Shown here in pieces: positions 48,025 through 56,534 of a stretch of DNA of 64,000 bases. The translations under genes and the position numbers were made by a program. The first letter of the stretch is position 1. Every line of letters starts with the position of its first letter. Source of the DNA: Oscillospiraceae bacterium (GTDB taxonomy: Bacteria > Bacillota > Clostridia > UBA1381 > UBA9506); contig SVJS01000001.1 in the NCBI GenBank assembly GCA_015068855.1, positions 115,774-179,773 of the forward strand. Direction: 5' to 3'. Below the pieces are notes generated by a model. That model was not told where the DNA came from and did not search any database. It was given only the letters and a program-made list of their open reading frames with translations.

Positions 48025-49257
48025 TTATCGTTTAATTAAAAGCACGGAAACGTCGTTGACATTGGTTCCGGTTGCACCGGTCATGATGAGACCGTCCGCC
48101 TCCTGTAAAGCATAATAAGCGTTGTTATCCTGCAATATAGCATATATATCAATACCTTTTTGGTCTAACAATTCCTTTGTTTTGTCATCACAATAGCCCC
48201 CTGCTGCATCGGTGGGGCCATCGGTTCCGTCGCTGCCCACGCTGAATACCGCCGTCCCGTCAAGCCCTGCAATCCCAAGCCCTGCCGCAAGGGCAAGCTC
48301 CTGATTGCGCCCGCCTTTACCGGTTCCCGTCAGGTGCACAACCGTTTCGCCACCGGCAATAAAGGCAAGGCTTTGGTCGGTTGTCTGATGCGTCTTCGCC
48401 ACAGCGGCGAGAAAGGCGCCCGCCTCTTTGGCCTCGCAGGACAGGCAATCCGTCAGGATGACGGGCGCATATCCCAGCGCTTTGCAGGCTTCTGCTGCTG
48501 CGCTGCACAAGTTGCGCACACTGCCTGTGATCACCGTTTCCACGTTGGAAAGCGACTTGGGTGTTTCCTGCTCCATCAGGCGCAGAGCCGCATCGCTCAG
48601 GTGCAAATTATATTTTTGTATAATTGAAAGAGCCTGCTCCGCCCTGCTTGCATCCGGATAAGCCGGCCCTGATGCAATCATATCAAGCGGGTCCCCTAAA
48701 ACATCGCTGAGCACAATGCTGAACACTTTGGCCGGCTCGCATAGCTTTGCAAACCGCCCGCCTTTTACCGCAGAAAGCCGTTTGCGGATTGTGTTCATCT
48801 CCGTGATGTCTGCCCCGCTCGCAAGCAGCTGACGGGTTATATCCGAAAGCTCCTCGCCCGCTATCAGCGGCTTTTCAAAAAGCGCAGAGCCACCGCCGGA
48901 AAGCAGGAAAATAACCGTGTCCTCTTTCTGCAAATTGCTGACAAGGTCAATGGCCGCCTGTGTACCGATAAAAGAATTTTCGTCAGGCACGGGATGACCC
49001 GCTTCAAAACATTCTATGTGTTGTATCTGACCCTTAACATGCTCATATTTTGTCACGCAGACCCCTGCTGTTATCTTGTCTTGCAAAATGTCGGCTGCGG
49101 TTTTGGCCATCTGCCAAGCGGCCTTTCCCGCTGCCACAACAAAGAGCCTGCCACTGCCAAACTCCCTGCCGGCCAAAGCGCGGCTAACCGCCTCATCAGG
49201 CAAAACCTTTTGAATGGATTCTTTGATAATATATTGTGCGTCTTCCCTAAGCGTCAT
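48025..49257 (-). CDS. glycerate 2-kinase of the GckA/TtuD (MOFRL) family
   Basis: 410 residues. N-terminal DUF4147 domain with VVAAGKAAWQMAKTA, LSGGGSALFEKPL and SDVLGDPLDMIASGPAYPD; C-terminal MOFRL domain with IAGGETVVHLTG, GGRNQELALAAGL, SVGSDGTDGPTDAAGG and GTNVNDVSV. It phosphorylates D-glycerate to 2-phosphoglycerate, which enters glycolysis at enolase. It is monocistronic, with no glycerate-forming genes beside it. Some members were once called hydroxypyruvate reductases; the sequence favours the kinase. Confidence 0.9.
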   Translation of the reverse strand: MTLREDAQYIIKESIQKVLPDEAVSRALAGREFGSGRLFVVAAGKAAWQMAKTAADILQDKITAGVCVTKYEHVKGQIQHIECFEAGHPVPDENSFIGTQAAIDLVSNLQKEDTVIFLLSGGGSALFEKPLIAGEELSDITRQLLASGADITEMNTIRKRLSAVKGGRFAKLCEPAKVFSIVLSDVLGDPLDMIASGPAYPDASRAEQALSIIQKYNLHLSDAALRLMEQETPKSLSNVETVITGSVRNLCSAAAEACKALGYAPVILTDCLSCEAKEAGAFLAAVAKTHQTTDQSLAFIAGGETVVHLTGTGKGGRNQELALAAGLGIAGLDGTAVFSVGSDGTDGPTDAAGGYCDDKTKELLDQKGIDIYAILQDNNAYYALQEADGLIMTGATGTNVNDVSVLLIKR

Positions 49258-49399
49258 ACCTGTTCTCTCCCGTCCTGTTTTTTGACAGTTTCTCTATTCC
49301 TAATTATACCCTTTTTCCCGTCATCTTTCAAGGTTTTCTTTTGCTATCGTGTTGGCTCTTTTTATGGTAAGCGAAACCTTGCCCAAACCCCGCATGGTG

Positions 49400-49428
49400 T
49401 TGACAAAAGGCAGGGCTTGTGATACAAT
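49400..49428 (+). promoter_or_regulatory. nfnAB promoter
   Basis: Perfect TTGACA (49400-49405), 17 bases, TACAAT (49423-49428). Its position argues that translation starts at 49490 and not at in-frame codons further upstream. Confidence 0.85.
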
Positions 49429-49489
49429 TTTTTTGTGTTTTTATGTAATGATACAAAAGATTGTTATGCAAAGAAGGGAGTTATTTTTT

Positions 49490-50353
49490 ATGTACAAAAT
49501 TGTTCATAAAAGGGTTTTGAATCCTTCTGTTATACAAATGGATATAGAAGCGCCGTTAGTTGCTGCCAAGGCTAAGCCCGGGCAGTTTATCATTCTGCGT
49601 GTGGATGAAGACGGCGAACGCATTCCCCTGACTGTGGCGGGCACCAATCCGACAGCAGGCACCGTGAAAATTATTTTTCAGCTGGTCGGCAGCACAACAG
49701 CTGCCCTCGGGCGGAAAAACCAGGGTGACTCCATTCGTGATTTTGTCGGCCCCTTAGGCCGCGCCACCCACACAGAGGGCATTAAAAAGGTTTGCATTGT
49801 GGGCGGCGGCGTCGGCTGCGCCATTGCCATGCCGGTAGCCGAGGAATTTCATCGTCTCGGTGCGGAGGTTACCAGCATTATCGGTTTTCGCGATAAAAAT
49901 CTGCTGATTTTGGAAGAGGAGTTTCGTGCCTGTTCCGACCGTCTGGTTGTTATGACCGATGACGGGTCCTACGGACGTGCAGGTAACGTGACCATTCCCT
50001 TGCAGGAAATGCTCTCTGCCGGTGAAACGTTTGATATGATTATTACCATCGGGCCGCTACCCATGATGAAATTTGTGACCCTGACCGCCAAGCCCTTTGG
50101 CGTTCCCGTAACAGCCTCCATGAATCCCGTTATGGTTGACGGCACAGGCATGTGCGGCGGTTGCCGCGTAACCCTGCATCGGGACGGCGAGAGAGTTACA
50201 AAATTTGCCTGTGTTGACGGGCCTGAATTCAACGCTTACGAGATTGATTTTGATGAAGCCATGTCCCGCGGCAGAATGTATGCTGATTTTGAGCGTCATG
50301 CTTATGAGGAAAGCTGCAATCTGTTCAAAAAAGCAGAGGAGGTTGCAAAATAA
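49490..50353 (+). CDS. nfnA: NADH-dependent reduced ferredoxin:NADP+ oxidoreductase subunit A
   Basis: 287 residues from ATG 49490 (AAGAAGGGAG upstream). A PyrK-like FAD/NAD(H) reductase: AKPGQFIILRV, ERIPLTVAGT, GGGVGCAIAMPVAEE and a [2Fe-2S] site GTGMCGGCRVT with CVDGPEF. NfnA holds the bifurcation-related FAD and binds NADH. Its stop overlaps the nfnB start as TAATG, and the pair is characteristic of clostridial NfnAB (formerly sulfide dehydrogenase). Confidence 0.94.
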   Translation: MYKIVHKRVLNPSVIQMDIEAPLVAAKAKPGQFIILRVDEDGERIPLTVAGTNPTAGTVKIIFQLVGSTTAALGRKNQGDSIRDFVGPLGRATHTEGIKKVCIVGGGVGCAIAMPVAEEFHRLGAEVTSIIGFRDKNLLILEEEFRACSDRLVVMTDDGSYGRAGNVTIPLQEMLSAGETFDMIITIGPLPMMKFVTLTAKPFGVPVTASMNPVMVDGTGMCGGCRVTLHRDGERVTKFACVDGPEFNAYEIDFDEAMSRGRMYADFERHAYEESCNLFKKAEEVAK

Positions 50354-51774
50354 TGGCTATTAATCCTAAAAAATGCGCCATGCCGACGCAGCCCGCCAAC
50401 GTACGTGGGACAAATTTTGACGAGGTGGCTCTTGGCTACACTCTGGAAATGGCAAAGGGTGAGGCCGAGCGCTGCTTAAACTGTAAAAACAAGCCCTGTG
50501 TCAGCGGCTGTCCTGTTATGATTGACATCCCTGATTTTATCACATTGATTAAAACCGGTGACTTAGAGGGCGCCTATCAGTCCATTCTGCGTTCTTCTTC
50601 GCTGCCGGCTGTTTGCGGTCGCGTTTGCCCGCAGGAAACCCAATGCGAAAGCAAATGCACCCTCGGCATTAAATTTGAACCCGTGGGCATTGGCCGCCTG
50701 GAGCGGTTTGTTGCGGATTGGCATAATGAGCATGCAAGTGAAACACCGGTTGCACCTACATCAAACGGCCACAAGGTAGCCGTTGTGGGCTCTGGTCCGT
50801 CCGGCCTGACCTGTGCCGGCGATTTGGCTAAAAAGGGCTACGACGTTACTGTTTTTGAAGCCCTGCACACCGCCGGTGGTGTTTTGGTTTACGGCATTCC
50901 CGAATTCCGTCTGCCCAAGGCTATTGTAGCCAAGGAAGTTGATAACTTAAAGGCATTGGGCGTTACCATCAAAACCAACGTGGTCATCGGCAAAACCCTG
51001 ACCGTTGATGATTTATTCTCCATGGGCTTTGAAGCTGTTTTCATCGGCTCCGGTGCCGGTCTTCCCAACTTTATGAACATTCCGGGCGAGTCCTTAAAGG
51101 GCGTGTATTCCGCCAATGAGTTCTTAACCAGAAGCAACCTGATGAAAGCCTATCGCCCGGACAGCACAACGCCCATTATGCAAGGTGAAAAGGTGGCTGT
51201 TGTGGGCGGCGGCAACGTGGCGATGGACGCCGCCAGAACCGCCCTGCGTCTGGGTGCTGATAAGGTGTATATTGTATACCGTCGCTCCATGGAGGAGCTG
51301 CCCGCCCGTGCGGAAGAGGTTGAACACGCGCAGGAGGAGGGCATTGATTTTCAGCTTCTGCGTAACCCTGTTGAAATTTTAGGGTATCAAAACCCCGATG
51401 ACCCGAAGGACCCGAAAAACGGCTTTGTAACCGGCATGCGCGTGATTAAAATGGAACTGGGCGAGCCGGATGAAAAAGGCAGAAGACGACCCGTTCCCGT
51501 GGATGGTTCTGAGTATGAGCTTACAGTTGATACGGTTATTATCTCCATCGGCACATCCCCCAACCCCCTGATTAAGGATACAACCCAGGGTCTTGAAGTC
51601 AATCGTTATGGCGGTATCATTGTAACGGAAGAGGGACTGACCTCCCGCGAGGCTGTGTATGCCGGTGGCGATGCTGTTACCGGTGCGGCAACGGTTATTT
51701 CAGCCATGGGTGCAGGCAAAACAGCCGCCAAAGCTATCCACGAATTCCTTATGAACGCAGAAAAAAATGCGTAA
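50353..51774 (+). CDS. nfnB: NADH-dependent reduced ferredoxin:NADP+ oxidoreductase subunit B
   Basis: 473 residues, homologous to the small subunit of glutamate synthase. N-terminal Fe-S cluster ligands CLNCKNKPCVSGCP and CGRVCPQETQCESKC; FAD motif VVGSGPSGLTCAGDLAKKG; NADPH motif VVGGGNVAMDAARTALRLG; C-terminal YAGGDAVTGAATVISAMGAG. With NfnA it couples NADH, NADPH and ferredoxin pools. A glutamate synthase small subunit is the alternative, but no gltB adjoins and nfnA is fused to it in frame overlap. Confidence 0.94.
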   Translation: MAINPKKCAMPTQPANVRGTNFDEVALGYTLEMAKGEAERCLNCKNKPCVSGCPVMIDIPDFITLIKTGDLEGAYQSILRSSSLPAVCGRVCPQETQCESKCTLGIKFEPVGIGRLERFVADWHNEHASETPVAPTSNGHKVAVVGSGPSGLTCAGDLAKKGYDVTVFEALHTAGGVLVYGIPEFRLPKAIVAKEVDNLKALGVTIKTNVVIGKTLTVDDLFSMGFEAVFIGSGAGLPNFMNIPGESLKGVYSANEFLTRSNLMKAYRPDSTTPIMQGEKVAVVGGGNVAMDAARTALRLGADKVYIVYRRSMEELPARAEEVEHAQEEGIDFQLLRNPVEILGYQNPDDPKDPKNGFVTGMRVIKMELGEPDEKGRRRPVPVDGSEYELTVDTVIISIGTSPNPLIKDTTQGLEVNRYGGIIVTEEGLTSREAVYAGGDAVTGAATVISAMGAGKTAAKAIHEFLMNAEKNA

Positions 51775-51815
51775 AAACGGCTTTATAACGGCTGAAAAAT
51801 GAAATTTTTGGCTCT

Positions 51816-51833
51816 TTGTTAAAAATTTATCAA
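51816..51833 (+). promoter_or_regulatory. Rex-like operator at the ldh promoter
   Basis: TTGTTAAAAATTTATCAA fits TTGTTAA-N4-TTAACAA with one mismatch and ends six bases before the -35. The same pattern occurs at the hydrogenase promoter (29738). Rex control of fermentation genes by the NADH/NAD ratio is well established in Firmicutes; here it is inferred. Confidence 0.6.
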
Positions 51834-51839
51834 AAACTA

Positions 51840-51868
51840 TTGATTTTCTTTTTTGGTTGTGTTATACT
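51840..51868 (+). promoter_or_regulatory. ldh promoter
   Basis: TTGATT (51840-51845), 17 bases, TATACT (51863-51868). Confidence 0.75.
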
Positions 51869-51919
51869 CTATCAAGTATAGATAGTTTTCATGGCTCAGC
51901 TAACGAAAGGAAGGTCAAC

Positions 51920-52870
51920 ATGAATAAGATTACAATCATCGGTTCCGGCAGCGTTGGTTCCACAATTGCCTACACGCTTACCGTTCAGGGCATTGCTTCT
52001 GAAATTATTTTAATTGATATTAACCAGGAAAAGGCAGCCGGCGAAGCTTTGGATATTCGCCAAGGTGCTTCTTTTTCCGCATCCTCTTCTGTATATGCAG
52101 GCTCTTATCCGGATGCCGCCGATTCTGACATAGTTATTTTAGCTTGCGGCATAGCCAGAAGGCCGGGCCAGACAAGATTGGATTTGGCACAGGTCAATGT
52201 TGATATTACAAAAAAAATTATTCCTGAAATTGTCCGCTATGCACCCAACGCCGTGTACCTGATTGTCAGCAACCCTGTTGACATTCTGACATATACCTTC
52301 TTTAAGCGCTCCGGCCTTCCGGAAAACCAGATTATCGGTTCCGGTACGCTTTTGGACACAGCGCGCCTGCGCGCCCGTTTATCGGAATGCTATACCATTA
52401 ACCAGAAAAACGTGCATGCTTATGTTTTAGGCGAGCACGGCGACACCTCTTTTGTGCCCTGGTCTTTGGCGAACGTTTCAAACATTCCCATAAAGGAAGG
52501 GCAAAACCTGTCGCTTGGGTCTGCCTCCCATCTGCAAAGACCGGTAGTGGATTTTGCCGAAATTGAAAATTATGTCCGCAAATCCGGCAGCCGCATCATT
52601 GAAAGAAAGGGCGCTACCTTCTATGCGGTTTCCATGTCTGTTTGTCATTTATCCCGCACCATTTTAAGCGGCATCGATACAACCATGACGGTTTCCACAC
52701 TGCTTCACGGGGAATATGGCATTGATGATGTTTGCCTGAGTCTTTTAAGCGTTGTTAACAACACCGGTGTTTCCGGCAAGGTGCTGCTCCCCTTAAACGA
52801 CAATGAAATTCGTGCTCTGCATAAGAGTGCCGACACCTTAAGGGCCTTGATTAAGCAATTGGATATCTAA
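51920..52870 (+). CDS. ldh: L-lactate/malate dehydrogenase family 2-hydroxyacid dehydrogenase, probably lactate
   Basis: 316 residues from ATG 51920 (AAAGGAAGG upstream); a longer in-frame start lies inside the promoter. NAD motif IIGSGSVGSTIA, SNPVDILTY, DTARLRARLSE (Arg) and the catalytic His in GEHGDTSFVPWS. The general sequence is lactate dehydrogenase-like. However the substrate-specificity position reads GIARRPGQTRLDL, with Arg at about residue 80 where classical lactate dehydrogenases carry Gln; Arg there marks malate dehydrogenases. Substrate should therefore be treated as unproven. Confidence 0.85.
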   Translation: MNKITIIGSGSVGSTIAYTLTVQGIASEIILIDINQEKAAGEALDIRQGASFSASSSVYAGSYPDAADSDIVILACGIARRPGQTRLDLAQVNVDITKKIIPEIVRYAPNAVYLIVSNPVDILTYTFFKRSGLPENQIIGSGTLLDTARLRARLSECYTINQKNVHAYVLGEHGDTSFVPWSLANVSNIPIKEGQNLSLGSASHLQRPVVDFAEIENYVRKSGSRIIERKGATFYAVSMSVCHLSRTILSGIDTTMTVSTLLHGEYGIDDVCLSLLSVVNNTGVSGKVLLPLNDNEIRALHKSADTLRALIKQLDI

Positions 52871-52880
52871 TATACAATTA

Positions 52881-52915
52881 AACGGGTTGCAAGAACTGTT
52901 GCAACCCGTTTTTTT
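52881..52915 (+). terminator. ldh terminator
   Basis: A perfect 12-bp stem AACGGGTTGCAA/TTGCAACCCGTT followed by Ts. Confidence 0.9.
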
Positions 52916-52957
52916 GTTGCAAAATCCACTGTTCTCCCATCCATCCGTTTTTTTCTA

Positions 52958-52986
52958 TGGACACGGAACTTTCTATATGGTATACT
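52958..52986 (+). promoter_or_regulatory. promoter of the lipoprotein gene
   Basis: TGGACA (52958-52963), 17 bases, TATACT (52981-52986). Confidence 0.7.
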
Positions 52987-53098
52987 TAAAATATATGGTA
53001 AAAAAATTTAGTTTTTGCGGAACTTTTTGAAAAAAACGCCGTCTAACAACATGTAAGCTAAAAAATACTTATAAAATTTTTGATAGGGAGTTACGAAC

Positions 53099-53815
53099 AT
53101 GAACTTACAGAAAAAACTTGCACTCTTATTAGCTGCACTCACCCTTTTTTCTCTGGTTGCCTGCGGCCCTGCCAAGAATGTGACCGTCTCCGACCCTGAG
53201 CAGGTTGAGGACACTGCGGGCGAGACCGACGTTACCGCCGGCGAAGAGGACGAAAACGTTACCGACGACAAAAAGCCGGCCACAGACGAAAGCAAAAAAC
53301 CGGCTGACGATAAAAAACCCGTCAGCGACCCGCCGGCTACAAAGCCGCAGGAAAAACCCGTTGAAAAACCGGCTGAAAAACCCGTTGAAACGCCGGACCC
53401 CACACCCAGCGCACCCAAAACCGTGGGTCAGGCTCTGCTGGCTGATTTTAAGGCAAAGGCCGGCGCTGCTTCTTCCGCTGCCTCTTTAGCAGAGGCTTTG
53501 GTTGCAAACCCGATTCTTCCGTTTGCCGGTGCCACCATGCCTGTTGAACCCGGTTTTCTGGCCGGCTTTGACAATGCTGAAATCAAGGGCTTTTCCGAGG
53601 GTGTTACCTTTGGCCCTGTGATTGGTTCTGTTCCTTTCATCGGCTATGTGTTTGTCCTGGAAAACGGTGTTAATGCCTCTGATTTCATTGCCACCTTGCA
53701 GGCAAACGCCAACCTGCGCTGGAACATTTGTGTTGAAGCGGAGGAAATGGTGAGCGGCCACGTTGGAAACAAAGTTTTCTTTGTTATGAGTCCTAAGGAA
53801 TTTACCGAAGAATAA
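53099..53815 (+). CDS. lipoprotein with Pro/Lys/Glu-rich linker
   Basis: 238 residues. Signal peptide with lipobox LVAC (Cys at residue 22). Residues ~30-105 are low-complexity: first acidic, then repeats of the type EKPVEKPAEKPVE. The C-terminal ~125 residues form a globular domain (GQALLADFKAKAGAAS onward) that I do not recognise. The linker probably spans the cell wall. GATAGGGAG precedes the ATG. It is followed by a terminator and then the MBOAT gene. Confidence 0.8.
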   Translation: MNLQKKLALLLAALTLFSLVACGPAKNVTVSDPEQVEDTAGETDVTAGEEDENVTDDKKPATDESKKPADDKKPVSDPPATKPQEKPVEKPAEKPVETPDPTPSAPKTVGQALLADFKAKAGAASSAASLAEALVANPILPFAGATMPVEPGFLAGFDNAEIKGFSEGVTFGPVIGSVPFIGYVFVLENGVNASDFIATLQANANLRWNICVEAEEMVSGHVGNKVFFVMSPKEFTEE

Positions 53816-53836
53816 AATAAGCAAATGTCTAAAAAG

Positions 53837-53860
53837 CGAACGCTGCGGCGTTCGTTTTTT
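53837..53860 (+). terminator. terminator after the lipoprotein gene
   Basis: CGAACGC-TGCG-GCGTTCG followed by TTTTTT, 24 bases before the MBOAT start. Confidence 0.75.
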
Positions 53861-53883
53861 AGGCTCATGAGGTTGGGATTGTC

Positions 53884-55284
53884 ATGGTTTTTTCAAGCAT
53901 TCCATTTTTATATTATTTTCTGCCTTTGGTGCTCGGCGTTTATTTTCTTGCGCCTAAGGTGCTTAAAAATACCGTCCTTTTGGTATTCAGTTTGTTGTTC
54001 TATGCCTGGGGCGAGCCGCGCTATGTCCTTTTGATGGTGGTCACCATTTTGATTAACTATGGTCTTGGGCTCCTCATTGAACGCTTTCGCGGATCAAAAC
54101 TTGCCAGGCTGTTTTTAGGACTTTCGCTGGTCGTCAGCCTGGGCTTTTTGGCGTATTTTAAGTATGCCGATTTCTTTATCGAAAATTTTAATCGCCTGAC
54201 CGGACTGTCTGTAAACCTGTTGGGCATTGCCCTGCCGATTGGTATCAGTTTTTACACATTTCAGATCGTAAGCTACATCATTGATGTCTATCGCGGCGCC
54301 GCCCGCGCACAAAAAAATCCCCTGACACTGGCAACCTATGTGGCGCTGTTTCCGCAGTTGATTGCCGGCCCGATTGTCCGCTATGTCGATATCGAAAGGG
54401 AACTGCATCACAGAACCCATTCTGTGGGCGACTTTGCCCTTGGGGCACGCCGTTTTGTCATCGGTCTTTCTAAAAAGGTTTTGCTTGCCAACGTCTTAGG
54501 CGAGCTTTGTAAGGCTTTTCTCCAAAGCAACGAGCCCTCCGTTTTGTTTTATTGGCTCTATGTGATTGCCTTTATGCTTCAAATTTACTTTGACTTTTCC
54601 GGTTACAGCGATATGGCCATCGGTATTGGACGAATGCTCGGCTTTCGTTTTCTGGAAAACTTTAACTATCCCTTTATTGCCAAAAGTCTTTCCGATTTCT
54701 GGCGCCGTTGGCACATCTCCTTAGGCTCCTGGTTTCGGGACTATGTTTACTTTCCCATGGGCGGCAGCCGCGTAAAACCCCTGCGCCTGCTTCTGAATCT
54801 CTTTACGGTTTGGTTCTTAACCGGCTTCTGGCACGGTGCGGAATGGAACTTCATTGTCTGGGGCTTGTATTTCGGTTTGCTGCTTACCATCGAAAAATTT
54901 TTCATCGGAAAACGTCTGGAAAAAACAAAAATTGTAGGTCATGTTTATGTTTTGGTCCTGACCTCTTTCAGCTTTGCCATTTTTGCCGCCGGTTCCATGG
55001 AACAGGCGCTAAGCCTTCTTGCCGGCATGTTTGGCGCCGGCGATCTGCCGCTACTCTCTCCTGCTTTTATATATAGCGTTAAGAGCTACGGCTTGATTCT
55101 TGCCATTTCCGCCATTGCGGCCACGCCGCTACCGAAGCTGCTGCGCGCCAAAATCACCGAAAACAAAAAACTTGCCGCGGTCTGGGACGTAGTGGAAATC
55201 CTTTTAATTGCCGTGCTGTTCCTTTTGTCAACTGCTTATTTAGCGGACGGCGCCTTTAACCCGTTTTTATATTTTAGATTTTAG
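53884..55284 (+). CDS. MBOAT family membrane O-acyltransferase (AlgI/DltB-like)
   Basis: 466 residues with about ten transmembrane segments. Family blocks: LPIGISFYTFQIVSYIIDVY, LIAGPIVRY, SDFWRRWHISLGSWFRDYVY and the catalytic His in LTGFWHGAEWNF. It transfers acyl groups across the membrane to extracellular glycans. The next gene (13 bases on) encodes a DHHW-type partner, the same pairing as AlgI with AlgJ/AlgX. DltB is less likely since dltA, dltC and dltD are absent. The polymer acetylated is unknown. Confidence 0.92.
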   Translation: MVFSSIPFLYYFLPLVLGVYFLAPKVLKNTVLLVFSLLFYAWGEPRYVLLMVVTILINYGLGLLIERFRGSKLARLFLGLSLVVSLGFLAYFKYADFFIENFNRLTGLSVNLLGIALPIGISFYTFQIVSYIIDVYRGAARAQKNPLTLATYVALFPQLIAGPIVRYVDIERELHHRTHSVGDFALGARRFVIGLSKKVLLANVLGELCKAFLQSNEPSVLFYWLYVIAFMLQIYFDFSGYSDMAIGIGRMLGFRFLENFNYPFIAKSLSDFWRRWHISLGSWFRDYVYFPMGGSRVKPLRLLLNLFTVWFLTGFWHGAEWNFIVWGLYFGLLLTIEKFFIGKRLEKTKIVGHVYVLVLTSFSFAIFAAGSMEQALSLLAGMFGAGDLPLLSPAFIYSVKSYGLILAISAIAATPLPKLLRAKITENKKLAAVWDVVEILLIAVLFLLSTAYLADGAFNPFLYFRF

Positions 55285-55296
55285 GATGGTTTTGCT

Positions 55297-56403
55297 ATGA
55301 ATCAGAAAACAAAAAGCATCATCATAACAATTCTGTTTACAGTTTTGCTCGCCGGCGGTGCGGCGCTTTGTCTTACAAAGCCCTCTGCTATTTTTTCAGA
55401 GTCTGAACGCAGAGAGCTCGCCTCTTTTCCTGCGCTGTCTGCTGATACGCTGCTTAGCGGCGAATTCGGGACAAACTTTGAAACCTATGCCACCGAGCGC
55501 TTCCCGTTCCGCGATTTTTTCCGTTCGGTTAAAGCCTTTGTGAGCACCGAGCTTTTTGGAAAGCGGGATAATAACGGTCTGTTTGAGGCCGACGGTCATA
55601 TTTCCAAGCTGGATGCCGTGGAAAACCCCGCCATGACCGACCATGCAGCCAAGCGCTTTCAGTTTTTGTATGATACCTATCTGAAAGAGGCAAACACGAA
55701 GGTCTACCTCTCCATCATTCCTGATAAAAACATGTTTCTGGCAGAAAAAAACGGGTATCCTGCGCTGAACTATGAAAGCTTTATACAGGCATTCAGAGAC
55801 AAAACGCCCTACATGCAATATATTGACATTGTCCCGCTTTTGGATGCGGATGATTACTATGCCACCGACTCCCATTGGCGGCAGGAGAAAATAACTGACA
55901 TTGCCGAAACCCTTGGCGCCGCCATGGGGACGGACGTGGCGGCAGACTATCAGGTAAACACGCTGGATGCTCCGTTTTATGGGGTGTATCACGGTCAGCT
56001 TGCCAAGCCCTTTGCGCCGGACACGCTTTCCTATCTTTCAAACGAGGCCTTAGACAATGCGAGCGTTTATTATTACGACACGGGCGCGCCAAAAGAGGGG
56101 CCGTTATATAACATGGAAAAAGCGTACGGGCGGGACCCTTATGAAATGTTTTTGTCCGGCTCTATGCCGCTTGTTACCATTCATAACCCCGGGGCCAAAA
56201 CCGATAAAAAGCTGATTATGTTCCGTGATTCGTACAGCAGTAGCTTGGCGCCACTCCTCTCTGCGGGCTATCAAACCGTGACCCTCGTCGACATCCGCTA
56301 TATGCAAAGCGCCTTTGTGGGTCAGCTGATTGACTTTACGGATGCCGATGTTCTGTTTTGCTACGGCACAACGCTACTAAACAACAGTCTGGCCATGCGG
56401 TAA
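55297..56403 (+). CDS. DHHW-family (AlgJ/AlgX-like) SGNH-type acetyltransferase partner
   Basis: 368 residues with an N-terminal membrane anchor (~8-28). SERRELASFPALSADTLLSG and FETYATERFPFRDFFR are typical of the DHHW family. ATDSHWRQ carries the Asp-x-His-like catalytic pair, and IMFRDSYSSSL carries the serine block. It acts outside the membrane, taking acyl groups delivered by the MBOAT protein. Co-transcribed with the MBOAT gene and ended by a strong terminator. Confidence 0.9.
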   Translation: MNQKTKSIIITILFTVLLAGGAALCLTKPSAIFSESERRELASFPALSADTLLSGEFGTNFETYATERFPFRDFFRSVKAFVSTELFGKRDNNGLFEADGHISKLDAVENPAMTDHAAKRFQFLYDTYLKEANTKVYLSIIPDKNMFLAEKNGYPALNYESFIQAFRDKTPYMQYIDIVPLLDADDYYATDSHWRQEKITDIAETLGAAMGTDVAADYQVNTLDAPFYGVYHGQLAKPFAPDTLSYLSNEALDNASVYYYDTGAPKEGPLYNMEKAYGRDPYEMFLSGSMPLVTIHNPGAKTDKKLIMFRDSYSSSLAPLLSAGYQTVTLVDIRYMQSAFVGQLIDFTDADVLFCYGTTLLNNSLAMR

Positions 56404-56416
56404 AAAATAAATATAA

Positions 56417-56453
56417 AAAAGGGTGAACAGCCTGTGCTGTTCACCCTTTTTTT
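56417..56453 (+). terminator. terminator of the MBOAT-DHHW operon
   Basis: A 14-bp stem AAAAGGGTGAACAG/CTGTTCACCCTTTT followed by Ts. Confidence 0.9.
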
Positions 56454-56534
56454 GCGCTTTTGTGAGCCTTTTTTATTTTCGTTTGTGAATCCTAAAACCC
56501 ACGGTAATAAGGCATAGAGAGTCAGGTAAGGTGC

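Noticed and set aside
50353..51774. Glutamate synthase small subunit
   Set aside because: The overlapping PyrK-like partner and lack of gltB point to NfnAB.
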